Assembly: GCF_002891295.1 (NCBI RefSeq)
Contig: NZ_LGUI01000004.1
Location: 1 to 64,000, forward strand
DNA length: 64,000 nucleotides
Direction of reading: 5' to 3'
Source: Streptomyces eurocidicus
GTDB lineage: Bacteria; Actinomycetota; Actinomycetes; Streptomycetales; Streptomycetaceae
How positions within the stretch are numbered: position 1 is the first letter of the stretch; every line of letters starts with the position of its first letter. Below, one piece after another: positions 1 through 8,417 of this stretch. Below the pieces are notes generated by a model that searched no databases, was not told where the DNA came from, and was given only the letters and a program-made list of their open reading frames with translations. The position numbers and the translations under genes are program-made.

Positions 1-4
1 GTAA

Positions 5-52
5 CCGGGGCTCCGCCCCGGACCCCGGTCCTCAAACGCCGGACGGGCTGGA
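5..52. repeat. Streptomyces-type interspersed intergenic element
   Basis: A perfect 7-bp stem (CCGGGGC, positions 5-11; GCCCCGG, positions 15-21) is followed by a C-rich stretch and CTCAAACGCCGGACGGGCTG. From memory of streptomycete intergenic DNA this hairpin plus CTCAAACGCCGGA tail is a very frequent interspersed element, often at gene ends. It probably belongs to the 3' end of a gene lying outside the window. No coding sequence is apparent before the first gene. Confidence 0.55.
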
Positions 53-171
53 TTTGCCCCCTGGCCGGCCCGGCAGGCGCGCGCGGGAGGTCATGCCCTC
101 GGTGAATGCCTTGATGCGCCTGCCGAGCGCGGCGGTTGTCGCACTGTGTGGTCAATAGACTCTCGTGCGTG

Positions 172-1254
172 ATGGTTGTCGTGAAGGCGGTGCAGCGGTG
201 GCTGCTGGTACTGATGCTGGTCTGCTACGTGCTGGCCGGGGTGTTCCCGGCTCCGGGAGAGGCGCTTCGCGGACTGGTACTACCGCCTCCCGCGGGTGCT
301 CTGACGGTGCCGATGGTGCTGCTGGCGGTGATGCTGTGCAACGCCGGCCTGGGGGTCCGCGTCGGCGAGTTGCGGGCGGTGGGGCGTCGTCCGGCGCGGC
401 TGGTGCTCGGGATCGCCACGAACGCTCTGCTGCCTTTGCTCGTGCTTCCGGTGATCGCCGTCGCCCTGCGCGCATGGCCTGATCCGGCGGAGGCGGAGGG
501 GCTGGTGATCGGGCTCATGCTGGTGCTGGCGATGCCGATCGCCGGCGGTGCCGCGTCCTGGGGGCAGAACGCGGGCGGCAACGTACCCCTGGTCGTCGCG
601 ATGGTCATCGGTTCCACCCTGCTCAGCCCGCTGACCGTCCCGCTCGGGATGCGGCTGGCCGGCCAGCTGGTCGGCCCCTCCGGTGCCGGGGCCCTGGACG
701 ACACCACCAAGGTCGACGTCATCGCCCGGACCGGGGCCGGGTTCTTCGCGCTGGTGTCGGTGGTGCTGCCCTGCCTGGTGGGCGTCCTCGTACGGATGCT
801 GCTCGGGGAGGACCGCACCCGCCGTGTCCTGCCCGTGGTCAAGGCCGTGAACCTGGTGAACATCCTGCTGCTGTGTTACATCAACGCGGCCGGCGCCCTG
901 GGGCAGGCCCTCGCCCACCCGGACCCCGACCTGCTGGTGCTCGCGCTCGGCCTGTCCGGCGCGGTGTGCTGCCTGGCCTTCTGCTGCGGCCGGTGGATGT
1001 CCGGCTGGACACGCTGCGACCAGCCGGACGGAATCTCCCTCACCTTCGCCACCGGGATGAACAACAGCAGCGCGGCAGCGGTGCTGGCCGCCTGCTGGTT
1101 CTCCCACCGCCCCGAAGTGCTGCTGCCGATCCTCTCCTACAGCCTGCTCCAGAAGATCGTCGCAGGGGCGGCGGGCAAACCGCCCCGCTCCCGCCCGGAC
1201 GAGACACCACGTCAGGCACCGGCGCCCGAAACCGCCGTTCGCCCAAGGGGGTGA
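172..1254 (+). CDS. bile acid:sodium symporter (SBF/BASS) family membrane transporter
   Basis: A polytopic membrane protein of about 360 residues with roughly nine hydrophobic segments. The conserved-looking stretches are the AMPIAGGAASWGQNAGGN region in the middle and TGMNNSSAAAVLA near the end. Both resemble the discontinuous substrate-binding helices of the SBF/BASS family, which includes bile acid:Na+ symporters and related organic-anion carriers. The substrate cannot be read from sequence. The frame is open from a TTG at 136. I place the start at ATG 172 because the protein becomes hydrophobic directly after it; no strong ribosome site favours either. The last 25 residues are Pro/Arg-rich and probably cytoplasmic. 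It stands alone, transcribed in the same direction as the next gene 244 bp away. Confidence 0.75.
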   Translation: MVVVKAVQRWLLVLMLVCYVLAGVFPAPGEALRGLVLPPPAGALTVPMVLLAVMLCNAGLGVRVGELRAVGRRPARLVLGIATNALLPLLVLPVIAVALRAWPDPAEAEGLVIGLMLVLAMPIAGGAASWGQNAGGNVPLVVAMVIGSTLLSPLTVPLGMRLAGQLVGPSGAGALDDTTKVDVIARTGAGFFALVSVVLPCLVGVLVRMLLGEDRTRRVLPVVKAVNLVNILLLCYINAAGALGQALAHPDPDLLVLALGLSGAVCCLAFCCGRWMSGWTRCDQPDGISLTFATGMNNSSAAAVLAACWFSHRPEVLLPILSYSLLQKIVAGAAGKPPRSRPDETPRQAPAPETAVRPRG

Positions 1255-1395
1255 TGCCCAGGGCGTGTCCGGTGGGCCGTGGGCCGTAAGCCGTGAGCCG
1301 ATGAGGGTTCCTCAAGCCGCGAGGGTTCGCGGGCGGGGTGTGTCCCAGGGGCGAACCGGGGGGCCGCTCCGGGGGGATGCGGATCAGGGGTGCGG

Positions 1396-1425
1396 ATCAG
1401 GGATCCGGTCGGGGCGATCCCTGAT
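1396..1425. promoter_or_regulatory. 10-bp perfect inverted repeat upstream of a serine hydrolase
   Basis: ATCAGGGATC (1396-1405) is perfectly mirrored by GATCCCTGAT (1416-1425) across a 10-nt spacer. It lies about 75 bp before the hydrolase start codon at 1499. The position and 20-bp centre-to-centre spacing would fit a dimeric repressor operator; a transcription terminator for the upstream transporter is the alternative. Just upstream (1274-1301) are four degenerate heptamers of the type GGGCCGT. Confidence 0.5.
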
Positions 1426-1498
1426 GGCGACGGCGCCTGCTCCCAGCAGAGTTGACCTTGTCACCAAGGCCCGCCAACGCCGCTCCGGAGGAACCTCG

Positions 1499-2617
1499 AT
1501 GCGTAAACGCCTTGCTCTCACCGCCCTTGCCCTGGCCACCGCTGTCACCGCCGGCTTTGCGGCACCCGCGACCGCCGCCGGGCCGGACCCCGTGCGGCAG
1601 GGACTGGAGACGCTGGTGCGCTCGGACCGGGCACCCGGTGCGCTGGCGAGTGTGATGGACGCCAACGGGAAGTTCCGCACCTATACCGCTGGTACAGGCG
1701 ACCGGGACACGCACGCGAAGGTGCCGCGGGACGGTCAGGTGCGGATCGGCAGCGTCACCAAGACGTTCACCGCGGTGGTCGTGATGCAACTGGTCGGTGA
1801 AGGGAAGATCCGCCTGAACGACCGGGTGGACGACCACCTGCCGGGCCTCGTACGCGGGAAGGGGATAGACGGACACCACATCACGGTGCAACAGCTTCTG
1901 CAGCACACCAGCGGACTCCCCGACTTCGAGGACGACGTCACCGACGACATCCTGGAGCGCCGCTACCTCTCCCCTCGCGACAGTCTGGACATCGCCCTCA
2001 AGCACGAAGCCGCCTTCGAACCCGGCACGAAATGGTCGTACAGCAACACCAACTATCTGGTTGCCGGCCTGATCGTGGAGAAAGTCACCGGCCGCCCCCT
2101 CGCCGAACAGATCGACAAGCGCATCATCCAGCCCCTCGGGTTGCGCCACACCTACTTCCCCGCCCCCGGCGAGACGGCCATCCGCGAACGCCACCCCCAG
2201 GGTTACCACCAGGACGAGCCGCCCGTGTCGCCTCCGCGCGACGTCACCGAGATCGACCCCTCCGCGTCCTGGGCGGCAGGCGCGATGGTGTCCACCAACT
2301 CCGACCTCAACCGCTTCTTCTCCGCGCTGCTGAAGGGCGGCCTCCTCCCGGACACCCAGCTCGAGCAGATGCTCACCACCATCCCCGTGCGGAAAGGGGA
2401 GGACCGCTACAGCATGGGACTGGGGATCATGAAGGTGCGGCTGTCCAAGGACTGCGTCGCCTGGGGCCACAACGGTGGCATCCCCGGCTACGGAACCTGG
2501 GCCATGGCCACCGCCGACGGCCGCGCCGCCAGCGCCACGATGACCCGCGAACCGAAAACCGGCGATGCCCTGACGCACCTTGAGGGAGTCGTGGACGCGG
2601 CTCTGTGCCGCCGCTGA
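1499..2617 (+). CDS. secreted serine hydrolase (beta-lactamase / DD-peptidase family, class C-like)
   Basis: A 372-residue exported enzyme of the penicillin-binding/beta-lactamase superfamily (D-alanyl-D-alanine carboxypeptidase-like or esterase). The N-terminus has a typical signal peptide (MRKRLALTALALATAV, then A-rich, cleavage near residue 27). The three active-site boxes are visible: SVTK (SxxK), YSNTNY (YxN) and HNGG (the HxG variant of KTG). ATG 1499 is chosen over upstream in-frame starts because GGAGGA sits 6 nt before it and the signal peptide begins there. It is clearly paralogous to the hydrolase at 19216-20373: both contain DVTEIDPS followed by WAAG. The substrate (peptidoglycan stem peptide, peptide or ester) is not determinable. 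Confidence 0.9.
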   Translation: MRKRLALTALALATAVTAGFAAPATAAGPDPVRQGLETLVRSDRAPGALASVMDANGKFRTYTAGTGDRDTHAKVPRDGQVRIGSVTKTFTAVVVMQLVGEGKIRLNDRVDDHLPGLVRGKGIDGHHITVQQLLQHTSGLPDFEDDVTDDILERRYLSPRDSLDIALKHEAAFEPGTKWSYSNTNYLVAGLIVEKVTGRPLAEQIDKRIIQPLGLRHTYFPAPGETAIRERHPQGYHQDEPPVSPPRDVTEIDPSASWAAGAMVSTNSDLNRFFSALLKGGLLPDTQLEQMLTTIPVRKGEDRYSMGLGIMKVRLSKDCVAWGHNGGIPGYGTWAMATADGRAASATMTREPKTGDALTHLEGVVDAALCRR

Positions 2618-2677
2618 CCCGTACCTCCTGGTCGGCGAGGACGTTCACTCCTTCATGACCCGCCGTCCCCCACCCCC

Positions 2678-3427
2678 TCAGATCCCCGACAGCCTCCGCT
2701 CGACCCCCTTCGGATCGACCCGCCACATCTCCCCCACCTCCGCCGCGAAGCTGTCCGGAAAGATATCCTCCGCATCCGCCGCGATCCCGTCCAGCGTCGC
2801 CCGTGCCACCTCCGCCGCCGTCGCCCTCGGGAACTCGCCGAACACCGGCTCGTGCCCGAGGACGTCGTCGAACATGTCCGTGTCCACCGGACCCGGGAAG
2901 ACGCCGTGCACGCTGATGCCCCGTGGCGCGAGGTCCGGCCGGACGGCCTGGGTCAGTGAGTGGAGCGCCGCCTTCGACGCCGGATAGCCGCCCAGCGAGG
3001 GCGTACCGCCGAACGCGCCGATACTGATGACGTTGACGACGGCGCCCCCGCCGTTGCCCTCGATCACCGGAGCGAACGCCCGGAGAACCCGCAGGGTCCC
3101 GAGGTAGTTGGTCCGCATCACCTCTTCGACGAGCGCGAGGTCCATGTCGAGCAGATGCCCCATCCCGTGCGAGCCCGCGTTGTTGACGAGCAGCGTCACA
3201 TCGGCCGCGGTCGTCGCCGCGGCGGCGATCGTGTCCGGTGCCGAGAGGTCCACCTCCACCGGCACCACCCGCGCCGGGTCCCCGGCGACCACCGGGTCCA
3301 GTGACGCGGGGTTCCGGGCCGCCGCGTACACCCGCGCGGCCCCGCGGGCGAGGAACGCGTCGACGAGCGCCCGTCCAATGCCGCGGTTGGCGCCCGTCAC
3401 GAGTACGACCGAACCCTCGATGTCCAC
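2678..3427 (-). CDS. short-chain dehydrogenase/reductase (SDR)
   Basis: A classical SDR of 249 residues. Near the N-terminus is the Rossmann cofactor motif TGANRGIG; NNAG follows, and the catalytic Ser-Tyr-Lys set is present (the Ser in ISIGAFGG, then YPASK). The length matches classical SDRs. The start is a GTG at 3427, preceded on the coding strand by AAAGGA about 6 nt away. The protein begins MDIEGSVVLVTG, as expected for the first beta strand. It converges on the upstream serine hydrolase and diverges from the FMN reductase at 3615. The substrate is unknown; NADP(H) is likely. Confidence 0.9.
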   Translation of the reverse strand: MDIEGSVVLVTGANRGIGRALVDAFLARGAARVYAAARNPASLDPVVAGDPARVVPVEVDLSAPDTIAAAATTAADVTLLVNNAGSHGMGHLLDMDLALVEEVMRTNYLGTLRVLRAFAPVIEGNGGGAVVNVISIGAFGGTPSLGGYPASKAALHSLTQAVRPDLAPRGISVHGVFPGPVDTDMFDDVLGHEPVFGEFPRATAAEVARATLDGIAADAEDIFPDSFAAEVGEMWRVDPKGVERRLSGI

Positions 3428-3560
3428 GGTGGATCCTTTCCGTCGGCGGGCGCCGGCGTTCCGTTCGCCCGTCGGATGCGTCCAGGACCTCCTACCCGCC
3501 CACCGCCACCGGCTCGCCGGGCGCCTTCCACATGCGCGGCCGGTACCCGGGCCGGACGCT

Positions 3561-3588
3561 GTGAGGGGACGCAGGGGCGTCCCCTCAC
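3561..3588. promoter_or_regulatory. 10-bp inverted repeat in a divergent promoter region
   Basis: GTGAGGGGAC (3561-3570) and GTCCCCTCAC (3579-3588) form a perfect 10-bp inverted repeat with an 8-nt loop. It lies between the divergent SDR gene and the FMN reductase and ends 12 nt before the GGAGG of the reductase. It could be an operator shared by both genes or a 5'-leader hairpin of the reductase. Confidence 0.5.
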
Positions 3589-3614
3589 CACGCTCACCGA
3601 GGAGGGTTCCGACC

Positions 3615-4274
3615 ATGGCCGACGACACTCCGCCCGGCCCCACGCGCGTACTGGTCTTCGGCGCCTCGCTGCGCGGCGACTCGCTCAACGCCCGCCTGGC
3701 GGCGCTCGTCGCCCGGCTGGTCCGGGAGGCCGGCGCCGAGCCGGACCTCGCCCGGATGGGCGAGTTCGCCATGCCCGTCTACGACGGTGACGCCGAGACG
3801 GCCGAAGGCATCCCGGAAGGCGCCCTCGCCCTGCGCGACCGGCTGGCCAGGGCCGACGCACTGGTGATCGCCTCGCCCGAGTACAACGCCTCCCTGCCCG
3901 GCGGGCTGAAGAACGCCGTCGACTGGGTGTCGCGCGTCCGGCCGCAGCCGTTCAAGGACAAGCACGCGCTGCTGGTCTCCGCCTCCCCCTCCATGGTCGG
4001 CGGCAACCGCGGCCTGTGGGCGTTGCGCATCCCGCTCGAACACCTCGGCACCCGCGTCTACCCCGATATGTTCAGCCTGGCCAAGGCGCACGAGGGCTTC
4101 GCCGAGAACGGCGACCTGACCGACCCCGCCCTCCAGCTGCGGCTGGCGGAGTCGGTGACCGCGTTCCTCCGGCTGGTGGAGGCCGACACCCGGTACGTAT
4201 GCCTCCAGCGGCGGTGGTACGAGTTCCTCGGCGACTGCACGGACGCGCCCGTCACCCAGCGCGCCCAGGACTGA
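3615..4274 (+). CDS. NAD(P)H-dependent FMN reductase / flavodoxin-fold oxidoreductase
   Basis: 219 residues, of the NADPH-dependent FMN reductase family (azoreductase, chromate or quinone reductase type). The phosphate-binding loop GASLRGDSLN occurs at about residues 16-25, and the characteristic SPEYNASLPGGLKNAVDW follows in the middle. Family members reduce FMN or quinones with NAD(P)H in the cytoplasm. ATG 3615 has GGAGG 9 nt upstream. The C-terminus is somewhat extended past the flavodoxin fold. It is divergent from the SDR gene, which suggests shared control of two redox enzymes. Confidence 0.88.
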   Translation: MADDTPPGPTRVLVFGASLRGDSLNARLAALVARLVREAGAEPDLARMGEFAMPVYDGDAETAEGIPEGALALRDRLARADALVIASPEYNASLPGGLKNAVDWVSRVRPQPFKDKHALLVSASPSMVGGNRGLWALRIPLEHLGTRVYPDMFSLAKAHEGFAENGDLTDPALQLRLAESVTAFLRLVEADTRYVCLQRRWYEFLGDCTDAPVTQRAQD

Positions 4275-4286
4275 CCGCTCGCTCCG

Positions 4287-5348
4287 TCACGGGCCGAGGA
4301 CGTCCGCCAGGTCGTAGCGGGCCGTCTCCTCCAGCTGCGCGTACGTGCAGTCGGCGGGGTCCCGGTCGGGGCGCCAGCGGCGGAACTGCGTGGTGTGGCG
4401 GAAGCGGTCGCCCTGGAGGTGGTCGTAGGCGACCTCGCAGACCCGTTCGGGGCGCAGCGGGATCCAGGAGAGGTCCTTGGTGCCGGTCCAGCGGCTGGGG
4501 CCGCCCGGCAGCCGGCCGCCGGCCTGGGCGTCCGGGTCCGTCCACCGCTCCCACGGGTGGCCGTGGACATCGGCCATCCGCAGCGGCTCCAGCTCCTCCA
4601 TCAGCTCCTTGCGGCGGCGCATGGGGAACGAGGCGCAGACGCCGACGTGCTGCAACCGCCCGTCGGAGTCGTGGAGTCCGAGGAGCAGCGAGCCGACGAC
4701 GGGCCCGCTCTTGTGGAGGCGCAGCCCGGCGAGGACGCAGTCCGCGGTCCTCTCGTGCTTGACCTTGGTCATGACGCGTTCGCCCGGCCGGTAGGGGAGA
4801 CCGGGCGGCTTGGCGACGACGCCGTCCAGGCCGGCGCCCTCGAACTCCTCGAACCAGGCCCGGGCGACCTCGATGTCATCGGTGGCGGGGGTGAGGTGCA
4901 CCGGAGCCGAGACATCCCGCAACGCGCTGGTCAGGGCCTCCCGGCGGGCGCTCTGAGGGCGCTCCATCAGCGACTCGTCCCCGAGCGCCAGCAGGTCGAA
5001 GGCGATGAACGACGCCGGGGTGAGCTCGGCCAGCCGGGCGACACGGGAGGCCGCCGGGTGGATGCGTTCGAGCAGGGCGTCGAAGTCCAGCCGCCCGTCA
5101 CGGACGACGACGATCTCGCCGTCCACGACGCAGCGACCGGGGAGCTGGGTCAGCAGGGCCCGGGCGACCTCGGGGAAGTAGCGGGTCAGCGGCTTGGTGG
5201 TGCGGCTGGCGATCTCGATGGCGTCGCCGTCGCGGAAGACGACGGCCCGGAAGCCGTCCCACTTCGCCTCGTACTGCATGCCGGACGGGATGGCGGACGC
5301 CGACTTGGCCAGCATCGGCCGCACCGGGGGCATCACCGGGAGTTCCAT
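4287..5348 (-). CDS. ATP-dependent DNA ligase (LigC/LigD-ligase type)
   Basis: 353 residues. It starts at the adenylation domain: MLAK at residue 12, then EAKWDGFR, whose lysine (KxDG motif I) takes AMP. DGEIVV (motif III) and DGVVAK (motif IV) follow, with KVKH (motif V) about 45 residues further. The C-terminal part, beginning near GLRLHKSG, is the OB-fold. This is the minimal ligase type used in bacterial non-homologous end joining and related repair. It is divergent, across 112 bp, from a LigD-type polymerase domain protein, so the two are very likely functional partners. No Ku gene is in the window. Confidence 0.93.
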   Translation of the reverse strand: MELPVMPPVRPMLAKSASAIPSGMQYEAKWDGFRAVVFRDGDAIEIASRTTKPLTRYFPEVARALLTQLPGRCVVDGEIVVVRDGRLDFDALLERIHPAASRVARLAELTPASFIAFDLLALGDESLMERPQSARREALTSALRDVSAPVHLTPATDDIEVARAWFEEFEGAGLDGVVAKPPGLPYRPGERVMTKVKHERTADCVLAGLRLHKSGPVVGSLLLGLHDSDGRLQHVGVCASFPMRRRKELMEELEPLRMADVHGHPWERWTDPDAQAGGRLPGGPSRWTGTKDLSWIPLRPERVCEVAYDHLQGDRFRHTTQFRRWRPDRDPADCTYAQLEETARYDLADVLGP

Positions 5349-5460
5349 GACCGCGATTGTGCGGGCTCACCGGCCCCCTCGCCCGCCGGGAGCCCGCCCC
5401 GCGCCCGCACACCGGCGGCCGTGAGTGGTGGGGCCCAGGAGGCGCGCTTAGCGTAGGGGC

Positions 5461-6531
5461 ATGGGCGGTGACGCGGTGGAGCTCTCTGCGGGCGGGCGGA
5501 CGGTGCGGATCTCCCACCCCGACAAGGTCTACTTCCCGGAGCGCGGCTTCACCAAGCACGACGTGGCGTCGTACTACCTGAGCGTCGCCGACGGCGTCGT
5601 CCGCGCGCTGCGCGACCGGCCGACGACTTTGGAGCGCTATCCCGACGGCGTCGAGGGCGAATCGTTCTTCCAGAAGCGCGCGCCGAAGAACCTCCCCGAC
5701 TGGATCCCGACCGGGCGCATCTCCTTCCCCAGCGGCCGGTACGCGGACGAGATCTGCCCGGGGGAGATCGCGGCCGTCCTGTGGGCGGCCAACCTGGGCT
5801 GTCTGACCTTCCACCCCTGGCCGGTGCGGTGCGCCGACACCGACCACCCCGACGAACTGCGCATCGACCTCGACCCGCAGCCGGGCACCGACTACGCGGA
5901 CGCGGTGCGCGCCGCCCTCGACCTGCGCGAGGTGCTGGCGGAACTGGAGCTGACCGGCTGGCCCAAGACGTCCGGCGGGCGCGGTATGCACGTCTTCGTG
6001 CCGATCGCGCCCCGGTGGACGTTCACCCAGGTGCGGCGCGCGGCCATCGCCGTCGCGCGGGAGCTGGAGCGGCGGTCGCCCCGGACGATCACCACGGCGT
6101 GGTGGAAGGAGGAGCGCGGCGAGAAGGTGTTCGTGGACTACAACCAGACCGCCCGCGACCGCACCATCGCCAGCGCCTACTCCGTACGCCCCCGCGCGCA
6201 CGCCCCCGTCTCCGCCCCGCTGACGTGGGAGGAGGTGCCCAGTGCCGTGCCCCGGGACTTCGACCTGGGCAGCATGCCGGGCCGTTACGCCGACGTGGGT
6301 GATGTGCACGCGGGAATGGGTGACGAACCCTGCGGCCTGGAGGCGGCCCTGGAGCTGGCCGACCGGGACGAGCGCGAGCACGGTCTGGGCGATCTGCCGT
6401 ACCCGCCGGAGCACCCGAAGATGAAGGGCGAGCCCAAGCGCGTCCAGCCCAGCCGGGCCCGTAAGGAGCCCACCGGCGGGGAGCCCGCGGGCGAGGAACC
6501 CGGGAAGGGCCCGGGGCCGGGCGCCGGCTGA
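5461..6531 (+). CDS. ligD: LigD-type DNA polymerase/primase domain protein (NHEJ)
   Basis: 356 residues matching the polymerase (PolDom, archaeo-eukaryotic primase fold) part of LigD. The N-terminus VRISHPDKVYFPE is typical. DLDPQPG carries the first two metal-binding aspartates, SGGRGMHVFVP follows, and FVDYNQ carries a third acidic residue. In LigD proteins this domain fills gaps and adds ribonucleotides at broken ends. There are no ligase or phosphoesterase domains in the same chain; the ligase is supplied by the divergent gene at 4287-5348. The last 40 residues are a low-complexity Gly/Pro/Glu tail. Confidence 0.92.
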   Translation: MGGDAVELSAGGRTVRISHPDKVYFPERGFTKHDVASYYLSVADGVVRALRDRPTTLERYPDGVEGESFFQKRAPKNLPDWIPTGRISFPSGRYADEICPGEIAAVLWAANLGCLTFHPWPVRCADTDHPDELRIDLDPQPGTDYADAVRAALDLREVLAELELTGWPKTSGGRGMHVFVPIAPRWTFTQVRRAAIAVARELERRSPRTITTAWWKEERGEKVFVDYNQTARDRTIASAYSVRPRAHAPVSAPLTWEEVPSAVPRDFDLGSMPGRYADVGDVHAGMGDEPCGLEAALELADRDEREHGLGDLPYPPEHPKMKGEPKRVQPSRARKEPTGGEPAGEEPGKGPGPGAG

Positions 6532-6649
6532 ACGCCGTGCGGGGAGGCTCCGGCCCCGGGACCGGATGGGTTCATGGGAGGTTTATATGCATTCGTCCGG
6601 TGGAAACGTGGGCTGTGCGTTGACCACTCCGTAGGACGAGGGAGCTGCA

Positions 6650-7036
6650 ATGACCCAGACACTGGTGGCCCGTGGCATGGCCGTAGCGGTCGCCGCGCTG
6701 ACCGGGGCGACGCTGGCCGCCGGACCGGCCCAGGCGGCTCCGGTGCCGACCCGGCCGAGCGGCACGGTCGTCAGCGGGTCGGGTGTGAACGAACGTTACT
6801 TCCCGAGCACGGACTCCTCGGTGCGGAGCACGCTCCTCCGTGGGGTCAAGGTCGGGCTGCGGTGCAAGGTCCGGGCCCAGGACATCGGCGGCAACAACGT
6901 CTGGTACCTGCTGCGGGACCGGGCCACATGGGTGAACTCGGCGTACATCGCGCCCGCCGGCCCCGTTCCCCTGTGCAAGGACGTCGGCCGCGGCGTGCCG
7001 GAGAGCGCGCCCAGGACGCGGGCCGCCATGGGGTGA
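6650..7036 (+). CDS. secreted SH3-like small protein
   Basis: 128 residues with a signal peptide (cleavage near AQAAPVP, about residue 30). The remainder has the pattern of a bacterial SH3-like domain: GVNERYFPSTDSSV, later NVWYLLRDRATWVNSAYI, a typical ending for such domains. Two cysteines (in GLRCKV and PLCKD) could form a disulfide outside the cell. GAGGGAG precedes the ATG at a good distance. A cell-wall-binding role is likely from the fold, but no ligand can be assigned. It stands as a single gene. Confidence 0.7.
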   Translation: MTQTLVARGMAVAVAALTGATLAAGPAQAAPVPTRPSGTVVSGSGVNERYFPSTDSSVRSTLLRGVKVGLRCKVRAQDIGGNNVWYLLRDRATWVNSAYIAPAGPVPLCKDVGRGVPESAPRTRAAMG

Positions 7037-7132
7037 TCCCCGAGGCGGCGACGGACGGGCGGGCCGGGGCGCAGCAGCCCCGGCCCGCCCGTGTCGTCAC
7101 GCACCGGCCATCGCGGCGCCGCCCACTGTCTG

Positions 7133-7178
7133 TTGACTTCTGCACCACCACGTGTCATTGATGACGTGTCCACGTCAT
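7133..7178 (+). promoter_or_regulatory. putative promoter overlapped by an 18-bp palindromic operator
   Basis: TTGACT at 7133-7138 and CATTGA at 7156-7161 are separated by 17 nt. Immediately after lies ATGACGTG-TC-CACGTCAT (7161-7178), a perfect 8+2+8 palindrome. A further half-site-like ACGTGTCAT occurs at 7150-7158. A regulator bound here would block the promoter of the exported protein starting at 7239. Confidence 0.5.
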
Positions 7179-7238
7179 TATTCCTGCTTCTCGGTTCCGC
7201 CCGGCACCCCACTGCCCGGAGCCGGAAGGGAGCACGCG

Positions 7239-7778
7239 ATGAGTACGCACCCGAGCTCGCGCCGCGGGCGGGCGACCGCGATCGTGGCCCTCGCCGCCGC
7301 GCTGACGACCGGAGCGGCCGTTCTGACCGCCCCGCAGGCCGCGGCCGCCACGGTGTCCGTCGGCTACACCTGCACCGGTCCCGGCGCCCCCGCCGGCGTC
7401 CAGCCCGTACAGATCTCCGTGACCGCACCCGCGAGCGTGCCGGCGGGCGGCACCGCCGAGCTCTCGGTGGACGTCGCCACCAGCATCAAGGCCCCCCTCA
7501 CTCTTCCGGCCAGGAGCGTGACGGGCGAGCTGGTCATCGACCTCGGCGGCGCGGCCTCCGGCAGCGTGACCGCCACCGGCTTCACGAACCGGGCCGTCGT
7601 CCCCAGCGGCACCGCCGTGAAGGTCACCGGAGGCAAGGCCACCGTGCGGCTCGGCAAGCCCGGCACGGCGACCTTCGCACCGGGGAAGGCGTCGGTGCAC
7701 GTGTTCGGGGCGACGGCCGAGTGCGTGGTGTCCGGGACGGCGCCGGTGGCGGCGACGACGGAGGTGACGGCGAGGTAG
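7239..7778 (+). CDS. exported beta-rich protein of unknown function
   Basis: 179 residues. It opens with a signal sequence preceded by charged residues (MSTHPSSRRGRATAIVALAA), with predicted cleavage after the AAAA stretch near residue 37. The mature part is Ala/Val/Thr/Gly-rich, with alternating patterns that suggest an all-beta fold. Two cysteines (YTCTG and AECVV) are spaced to close one disulfide. ATG 7239 is favoured by GGAAGGGA just upstream and by the signal peptide beginning there. I do not recognise the family with certainty. Control by the palindrome at 7161-7178 is likely from position. Confidence 0.75.
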   Translation: MSTHPSSRRGRATAIVALAAALTTGAAVLTAPQAAAATVSVGYTCTGPGAPAGVQPVQISVTAPASVPAGGTAELSVDVATSIKAPLTLPARSVTGELVIDLGGAASGSVTATGFTNRAVVPSGTAVKVTGGKATVRLGKPGTATFAPGKASVHVFGATAECVVSGTAPVAATTEVTAR

Positions 7779-7814
7779 GCGACCCGGGAGGGCGGGCCTC
7801 GTCCCTCCTCCCCA

Positions 7815-7833
7815 CCCGCCGCCGCGCGGCGGG
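7815..7833. terminator. bidirectional terminator hairpin between convergent genes
   Basis: CCCGCCGC (7815-7822), loop CGC, GCGGCGGG (7826-7833): a perfect 8-bp GC stem between the convergent genes ending at 7778 and 7896. There is no U tract, as is usual in Streptomyces. Confidence 0.55.
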
Positions 7834-7895
7834 GCGCCCTCCGGCCCCGCCGCGTACCCCGCGACCCCTCGCCCGCCGTACGGGCCCGACTCCGC

Positions 7896-8417
7896 TCAGG
7901 CGCGCGTCAGCGCCGCCGCCCCGAACGACACGTCGAACCGGTCGCACCAGATGCTCACGCTCCGGTACCGCCCCAGGTCCAGGTCGGCCGGCAGCGCGTA
8001 GTTCTGATCACCCTTGTTCCCCTTGAGCGACCCCAGGCTCCGGTGCGCCCCGTCGTCGAAGACGTGCCAGCCGGCCTTCCCCTCCTTTACCGGTGCGTCG
8101 CTGAGCAGCACCTTCACGTCGGGCCCGGCGCTGGTGTCCAGGCCCTCCAGCCGCAGGGTGCGGGAGCCGTCCGGCAGCTCCAGGACACGCACCTTCCCGG
8201 AGGTCTTGTGCTCGTGGCTGATCAGGTCCCCCATCGCCAGCGTCCGGGGCGCACCGGACCCGGCCTCGGCCGCCACGGGCGCGGCCTCGTGCACCGTGGT
8301 GTTCACCCACAGCTTCCACGGCTGGAACCACACCACCCCCGCACCGACCGCCAGCACCCCGACGAGCAGTGCCCCGATCACGAACCGCCTGTTCAGTATC
8401 CGTCGTACGCGTCCCAT
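7896..8417 (-). CDS. membrane-anchored DM13 domain protein
   Basis: 173 residues. An N-terminal basic stretch (MGRVRRILNRR) precedes one transmembrane helix (residues about 13-30), ending in a WFQPWKLW segment. The outer domain of about 120 residues contains the hallmarks of DM13: GDLISHEHKTSGKVRVLEL, LRLEGLDTSAGPDVKVLLS and the late SIWCDRFDVSFG with a single conserved cysteine. DM13 domains are proposed to be small redox or electron-transfer modules at the cell surface. The start at 8417 is supported by GGGAGG 5 nt upstream. A longer frame exists but lacks a ribosome site. Confidence 0.85.
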   Translation of the reverse strand: MGRVRRILNRRFVIGALLVGVLAVGAGVVWFQPWKLWVNTTVHEAAPVAAEAGSGAPRTLAMGDLISHEHKTSGKVRVLELPDGSRTLRLEGLDTSAGPDVKVLLSDAPVKEGKAGWHVFDDGAHRSLGSLKGNKGDQNYALPADLDLGRYRSVSIWCDRFDVSFGAAALTRA

